From Parapristionchus giblindavisi (taxonomy: Eukaryota; Nematoda; Chromadorea; Rhabditida; Diplogasteridae): DNA of 64,000 nucleotides. The translations under genes were made by a program, and so were the position numbers. The DNA is taken from the NCBI GenBank assembly GCA_943737045.1, contig CALSFV010000257.1:558001-622000 (forward strand), written 5' to 3'. The notes beneath the pieces are model-generated. The model was not told the DNA's origin and ran no database searches. It saw only the letters and a list, made by a program, of their open reading frames with translations. Of the stretch, positions 59,301-64,000 are shown piece after piece; position 1 is the first letter of the stretch; the number at the start of each line of letters is the position of its first letter.

Positions 59301-62238
59301 TCTCTCCATCTTAACTCTCATCTTAACTCTCTTAGGGTTATCCTTAACCCTAAGTAAACATTCCCTATTTAAGGACATCATCATCGACTTCATTAGCAGA
59401 CTATGAGGCTCCTTCATTAGGAGAACCGGGAGTACCCGGTACTCGAGATCTGAGAGCATCAATCAAGAAGAATGTGCGGAGGCAGGTACGAGAGGAGAGA
59501 ATGAGTCCACCTTGTGTGAGTGTGTCGTCTCTGTCTTACTGTAGTCACACAAGGGCTAACTATCGTGGACTGACGGGGTTCTATTACTCTAGTCAAGCCT
59601 GGGATAAGTCACGGCGGTTCAATGAAGAGAAATCCCTACATTTAACTTTGGCTTGAAGCCTCTTGCATTACGAAAAATCGGCAAAGTTGATTTGCACTGG
59701 GCGGGATTCGAACCTACGAGGTTCGGATAGATACACAAAAGCTCTACCCACTAAGCCATATCGGCATGTCTCGCGAATCGTAAAACTCGATGATAGGTCT
59801 GGTCAGAAGCGAGCGCCCAGATACACCGTAGTCAACTTTCGCGCTGGGAGAACCTAGATGTTTTAGTGCTTATCATCACTCAGTTTGCGATACTTTCTTT
59901 TTCCGGCAAGAGCTTCTTAGTCACTATCATTGAGCGGCCGTGTAAGTATCGTGAACTGACGGGCCCCTAATACTCTAATCATGCCAGGGGTATAGTATAG
60001 TGAACTGATAGGATTACGGTAATTTAGTAAAGTGGGTGATGCATACGAGGAAGCAGTACCGTATCGTTAGGTGACGTTATTAGGGGATTACAATATTCAT
60101 TAAGCTAAGTGTTGTGGCGTATCTCTCATCGTGACGTTGTCTTGCATGATTACATGAAACCGTAACCCTACTAAAAGGCTCCTCTTCATCTCGTAGATAC
60201 AAAGAAAAGTGCGTGAGAAGGAGATACCATAGTCAATGGTTATGGTTCTTCGCGCAATTCAATTGGATAGAGAATACTTTTTTGCACATATCAAAATGGT
60301 TTCAAAGGCTATAATCAACATCTTCGAAGCATCTCCGGAATAGATAAAGAACGCGCGACCAGAAAGCGCCTGGTTGTGCGCTCATAATGCATGCATAGAA
60401 TAGAATTGACAGAGAAGATATGAGATATATGTAGGGGTAGATAGACATACCAGGAGCTTGTCCTAGACTACCTAAGTTATTAGTGTAAATGTTACTTGGT
60501 TCATAATCAACACTAGAGCTGTTTCTGTTGTAACTCTATCAATACAAAACCACATGAAGCATGTCTTGTTCAAATTTTGCAACTCCAGAAACCCATCAAA
60601 TATTGGACAAGCCATGTTTCAGGATGAATTATGTTCTTCAATGGTATTGATTTCAGTTAGAGCGTGATTACGCTGCATTCCGTGCCAAACGAGGCCTGAG
60701 ACCCTCTTCGTTCTTCCCCGATGGAGCCACAACATTTGATGCTGTAGAGTCACATAGTATCCTATCGCCATATCTCGTCGGTGATGCTCGATCAGGTAAT
60801 CAATAATATCGTCCAATCAATCGATAATCAACTCGATTACAGTACTCCCATGGCGAATGTGTTCAGCAGTAGGACTGCAGGGTGTTCGATCGATTAGCGG
60901 AGACGGAGTACTGACTAGAGCCGAGGTGATTATTGATCGATTTTCAAAGAAAATCATGTATTATTTACCGATGTTTATTGGAAAAAATGTGATTTATTGG
61001 TTGAAATGTAGTGAAAATATGTGATTTATTGGTTGAAATGTAGTAAAAATATGTGATTTGTTTGTTGAAATCTACAATTAGTGTTAGTGAAGGTAGGGGA
61101 TTTATGGATTGAAATTTGATAAACATTTGTGAAACGATGCAAGGTTCGTGCGAATTTTGAATACAAAGTGGGGGCTGTAAGAAGATTAGAAATTCCATCA
61201 CGCAAATATCTTTTCGTCCTCTCTCCAAGGGATCCTGGGTTCGATTCCCGGTCGTTTCACCGCCTCCGCCTCACCAAGGCGCCCGAAAGGGGAATTGGTA
61301 GTGACTAGATCATGCGGTAAAGTAGGTCCGAAGAAGAGATTAGGCCCTCCGGACTGAATTGGCCTTGAAATATCACTGGCCTAGCAGTGATAACCCGCAG
61401 GACTTCGTGTGCCTTGAATAACGGGTTGTACCTTTACCTTTACCTTTACCTCTCTCCAAGTAAACGAAATGTCAACGAATACACGTACAAGGAACGAATT
61501 CTATTTACGTTTAGAGACGAAATGTTGAAAAGTTCCTTATTCACGAGAACTAACTAATGCAGTTTAGTGGTTGGAAGCGTTTCAATGACATGGGAGTTTT
61601 TGAAGAATTGCGATGTTAGGTGATTGAAATCCATTTTAATTTCATTAAAATGTAATTAATGTATGTTGTAGATATGTGAGATGGATTCGGAAAAGGTAGA
61701 GGTAGAGGGAGAGATGGAGAGGAAAGGAGTAGGTGGAAATGAATGACTGATGATTCATCTGCTACGTCTGTTTTATTTTCATGCTTGGAATATTTTCGAG
61801 ATAAGGATCATGAATCATATCCTAGTGGAAGTGTGGGATGAATGTAAATATTTATATCAGCTGCAACTGCATCAATATAGCATATGGCAGAATAGGGCAG
61901 AGGATTCCATAATAACATAGTAACATATGTGGTCAAGAGTATATTGACTTCAGTGCACGCAAAATCACCGGGATGAATAGACAATTGTGAAACGGAAAAT
62001 GCGATCTACAATTTTTTACTGTTACTAAACATAAATAAAGTTAAATAAGTCGAAATGAAACAAACATGTATTGTAAATAAAATATAAATACAACAATTTT
62101 CAGTTGCCTCCCATCGGTGGTTTATCTCCTTCTTCATCTCCTTCCCATTCATCTCCAATAGGAGGAGGACTTCGTATCTCGGCCCTGTCATCATTCACCC
62201 CCTCTGGTGGCATTCTCCTTCGTCGACCCTTCATTTAG
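47866..62238 (+). CDS. trak-1: TRAK/milton kinesin adaptor (HAP1-N family), 586 aa
   Basis: Twelve exons: 47866-47946, 49248-49321, 49818-49940, 52448-52543, 52845-52923, 57907-58020, 58336-58440, 58490-59109, 59374-59485, 60657-60795, 60843-60925, 62104-62238; total 1761 nt, all phases agree. After about 27 residues comes the HAP1-N/TRAK coiled coil, with the signature [14 protein letters not shown] and [16 protein letters not shown]. The conserved [11 protein letters not shown] plus [12 protein letters not shown] (about 230-262) corresponds to the TRAK region after the coiled coil. The rest is Pro/Glu-rich and probably disordered, with a Ser/Pro-rich end. TRAK/milton proteins link kinesin and dynein to Miro on mitochondria for transport in neurons. 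The ATG at 47866 is used because the one four bases upstream stops after five codons. Introns 3 and 5 (2.5 and 5 kb) are full of repeats and elements. Confidence 0.92.
50162..50746. mobile_element. 585 bp element with TA target sites (Tc1/mariner-like MITE)
   Basis: The termini begin CCGTCAAAACGAAAAAAAG and end with the complement. They are flanked by TA (50160-50161, 50747-50748). The inverted repeats extend about 70 bp with some decay (AAAATTTTGAAAAAAGTTCACAAG on the left side and its complement near 50685). No open reading frame of note. It lies in TRAK intron 3. A TA duplication is typical of Tc1/mariner. Confidence 0.65.
52080..52400 (+). other. 106-codon open frame in TRAK intron 3, unassigned
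   Basis: The frame is not low complexity and has a possible acceptor (ACTCAG) at about 52149, but no partner exon with matching phase was found and no family is recognised. It may be a relic of an element or a chance frame. Listed so that the composition is on record. Confidence 0.2.
53175..53336. repeat. (CT)n / (CTC)n microsatellite
   Basis: Dense CT dinucleotide runs interrupted by CC and CCC, in TRAK intron 5, in a wider TC-rich stretch from about 52980. The Arg/Glu- and Ser/Leu-repeat frames across it are artefacts. Confidence 0.92.
55344..55470. repeat. GA-rich minisatellite, 24-bp unit
   Basis: Three to four near-identical units of AGAGGGAGAGGGAGAGATCC-type sequence stand in tandem from about 55385, embedded in imperfect GA repeats. 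In TRAK intron 5. Confidence 0.8.
55697..56257. mobile_element. 561 bp foldback element with 9-bp target duplication (MULE-like)
   Basis: The element starts GGTGGGCATACACATTGTAAC and ends with GTGTATGCCCACC. Perfect 9-bp direct repeats CATATTTAT flank it (55688-55696 and 56258-56266). The outer arms of about 170 bp are close reverse complements, including the string ACATAACTATGTTTGCAAAT. A 9-bp duplication with long terminal inverted repeats is typical of Mutator-like elements. The centre has short GGTTACAAATTTCT repeats. No transposase. In TRAK intron 5. Confidence 0.82.
57370..57620. repeat. (GGGAGA)n microsatellite, about 250 bp
   Basis: More than 30 nearly perfect GGGAGA units in TRAK intron 5, about 290 bp before the exon at 57907. 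On the minus strand it reads as a long Pro-Leu frame, which is an artefact. It is the same hexamer as the tract at 22272-22386, reverse complemented. Confidence 0.95.
58441..58489 (+). repeat. 49-nt intron made of TTTGATC heptamers (TRAK intron 7)
   Basis: The intron runs GTTTGATCTTTGATCTTTCG and then ATCTTCA units into a TTTCCAG acceptor. The donor GTTTGA is itself the repeat. The preceding TRAK intron (58021-58335) starts and ends with the same heptamer. Confidence 0.88.
59694..59766 (-). repeat. tRNA-like sequence, probably tRNA-derived
   Basis: On the minus strand it opens GCCGATATGGCTTAGTGGG and holds an A-box and a B-box GGTTCGAATCC. The D-arm GCTT/GAGC pairs, but the acceptor stem does not close and no proper anticodon arm is visible. 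It is in TRAK intron 9. More likely a SINE head or tRNA pseudogene than a working tRNA. Confidence 0.45.
60989..61084. repeat. Three-copy minisatellite, 32-bp unit
   Basis: Units start at 60989, 61021 and 61053 with GTGATTTATTGGTTGAAATG; the third copy is diverged. In TRAK intron 11. Confidence 0.85.
61129..61450 (+). repeat. SINE-like element with (CCTTTA)n tail
   Basis: A B-box-like GGGTTCGATTCCCGG is at 61237-61251, and GTGAAACGA at 61129 can pair with TCGTTTCAC at 61252, as an acceptor-stem remnant would. A GC-richer body follows, ending in a microsatellite tail of CCTTTA repeats (61429-61450). This order is typical of tRNA-derived SINEs. The A-box side is not clear, so the left limit is uncertain. 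In TRAK intron 11. Confidence 0.5.
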
Positions 62239-63207
62239 GACTTAGGCGACCTTATGACCCTAAGACCCTAAGAACGTCCTTAAGGCTGTTAGGGTCCTAC
62301 CAATCTCTGCAGGTTTTCTCTCGCTCTCACACGGGTCGAGTTGTTTTTAAACGGCATTCGACCATAGATGGTTTTACTGTATCCCCTTTACTTAAATGAC
62401 ATTATCGATTGATTCTAATCAATTTCATTGTTTCATTATGAGTACCGGTACCTGACCAGTGCATCCCCCCAATGTATATCCCCGATATGTGTATTGATTC
62501 TCCCTTTGAATTATCGATTGATTCTATCGATTATCGATTATATTTTGTATGACAACGCTTCCACTTTACTGCTCAATCGACTGTTGTTTAATTATTAGAA
62601 TGCTCATATTCAGCTTTCGTCCAAAAACACACAAACTTTCTCATTCGGTGACGAAAGTTGGAGATAATAAATGTAGTATTTTCAATTATATTCTTAATAG
62701 TTTCACACTTAACACTCTAGTATTCCATATTCCTTAATAACAAGAGATATTTGAAAAAAATTGAGAGGAAGGATGAATTTGTGAAAAAAAGTTGGATCAG
62801 GCTTTATGCAGTGCAAGAAACAAGAATCGGTGGACCACCTCATATCGCTACAGATCCGGAGATTTTTTTTTCATTTTTTTAAAATTTTCAGAAAAAATCC
62901 AGCTGTGAATAATCTGCTTCTTTCAGGGAATATTTTCGACTAAATACTTTTGAATTATATTAATTGATATTCCCTCAAAAGATACCTTCTGTCTGTTCAT
63001 GCTCTCCCTGATAAGTGGTCAGAAGTGATAAACGATGAGATAGACACGAATGGATCTATTTGCACATTGAGAAACACACAGACACGGATACATCCGAGAT
63101 GAACCTCCTGAGGAGACAAAAGAATGTTGTACTATAGATATTCTTAGTTCATTTCGTTATTAACGGTTCTTACGATATTCCATTGCTACTCATAGACTTC
63201 GTGAAAC
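62239..63207. other. Intergenic region between TRAK and innexin genes
   Basis: No gene is seen. The TRAK 3' UTR lies at the left, with ATCGATTGATT-type motifs at 62400-62540. AATAAA occurs at about 62667, but this is far for a nematode 3' UTR. The right part must hold the innexin promoter. The genes are on the same strand 970 bp apart, rather wide for an operon. Confidence 0.5.
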
Positions 63208-63969
63208 ATGAATCTGCTAGGAGATCCCTTCAAACTCATCAAGCCCAGGTATCCAATTTCTAGAATTTGAACTGTCTTTGAGCGATTCTCAAACGAGGAA
63301 ACGTCAATCATGTTTAAATGAAAAATGTTTAATCATATCGTTTCTTATGTTAATTTCCGGTTTATGAAGTTCTTGTTTACTCTCATGAAATCAGATATTC
63401 TGTAGCTGTCGTATTTATCTTGATTTATAATATTTCGTTTTTTATGCAAGAAAATATCAATTTCTGCTATATTATCGATCAATTCAATCAATAATCTCTA
63501 CAGATATGATGATTACGGTATGGATCGATTGAACTATTACTATACTCCAGTGGTGATCATTCTCATGGCTGTTACACTAACCGCCAAACAATACGTTGGA
63601 GAACCACTACAATGCTGGGTGCCAGCTCAGGTGATTTTCATAAGGGAGCACTGCACGTTTTATTGTTATCTTCACCAATCACAATGCCTGTAACTTGTTT
63701 AACATTTTTTCAAAACTGTTGAAATGAAAGAGATAGAGAATTACGAAAATTATGGAAACATGAAATTTTCATCGTTTTTTTTTCAACTTTACAAGGATAG
63801 TAGACACTTTTCCGACATTTGGAGCCTCTGATGAAATTATCATTGATAGTAATTAGATAGATATTCAGTTTTCGAAAGCATGGGAACAGTACGCTGAGAA
63901 CTATTGTTTCGTATACAATACTTATTGGATACGTCCAGGAGAGGAGATACCAGAGGATGTTAGTGATAG
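63208..63969 (+). CDS. Innexin, N-terminal part (cut by window end)
   Basis: Exons 63208-63248, 63504-63630 and 63869-63969 are in phase; the gene continues past the window. The peptide has the innexin start: a short N-terminal helix, DRLNYYYTP, a first membrane span, then the first extracellular loop with KQYVGEPLQCWVPAQFS, WEQYAENYCFVYNTYW and its conserved cysteines. Innexins form invertebrate gap-junction channels and hemichannels in the plasma membrane. Which nematode paralogue this is cannot be told from this part. An acceptor-like TCATAG lies 13 nt before the ATG and could be a trans-splice site. Confidence 0.92.
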
Positions 63970-64000
63970 GTCAGCAGAAATGATTTAAAAAAATTAATTT

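Overview
The window looks like nuclear DNA of an intron-rich nematode. Nearly all genes are cut into short exons by introns with GT donors and TTTCAG/TTCCAG-type acceptors, many of them only 45-60 nt long. The gene content fits too: an innexin, a type IIC P-type ATPase, TRAK/milton and alpha-COP. A rhabditid, perhaps a diplogastrid such as Pristionchus, is my best guess; that is inference. All gene models below were built by hand from splice sites, and exon lengths and phases add up to whole codons in every complete model.

Layout. 1-6623: gene-free, with low-complexity sequence and three DNA-transposon remnants. These are a 1.2 kb foldback with TTAA target sites, a 470 bp hAT-like element and a 203 bp hAT-like MITE. 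6624-8628 (+): five-exon Ly6/uPAR-type small surface protein. 9025-10024 (-): N-terminal exons of a LAS1-like protein whose catalytic part is missing. 10520-17900 (-): twelve-exon Golgi PAP phosphatase (BPNT2/IMPAD1 type). A complete nine-exon gene for an unrecognised type I membrane protein (12390-14619, +) is nested in one of its introns. 18000-25937: about 8 kb with no convincing gene, rich in (CTCCCT)n and TC tracts.

25938-34400 (+): a 37-exon Na+/K+-ATPase-alpha-like protein of 1141 aa with altered catalytic and ion-site motifs. 35581-46033 (-): a 34-exon alpha-COP gene (1223 aa), carrying a 1.4 kb inverted-repeat transposon in one intron. 47866-62238 (+): a 12-exon TRAK/milton (trak-1-like) gene with large repeat-filled introns. 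63208 to the window end (+): the first three exons of an innexin.

The protein genes are mostly unrelated housekeeping and neuronal-trafficking functions: COPI coat, sulfation by-product removal, mitochondrial transport, gap junctions. BPNT2 and the LAS1-like fragment lie head-to-tail about 0.5 kb apart and could be an operon. The alpha-COP and TRAK genes are divergent; the ATPase and alpha-COP genes are convergent.

The strongest unusual signals are three. Several introns are built almost wholly of a GATCAAA/TTTGATC heptamer. CTACNGTA-type palindromes overlap many splice sites. The ATPase looks like a pseudo-pump, with TGDGVND changed to TGGGVND and M4 PEGL changed to PQGL.
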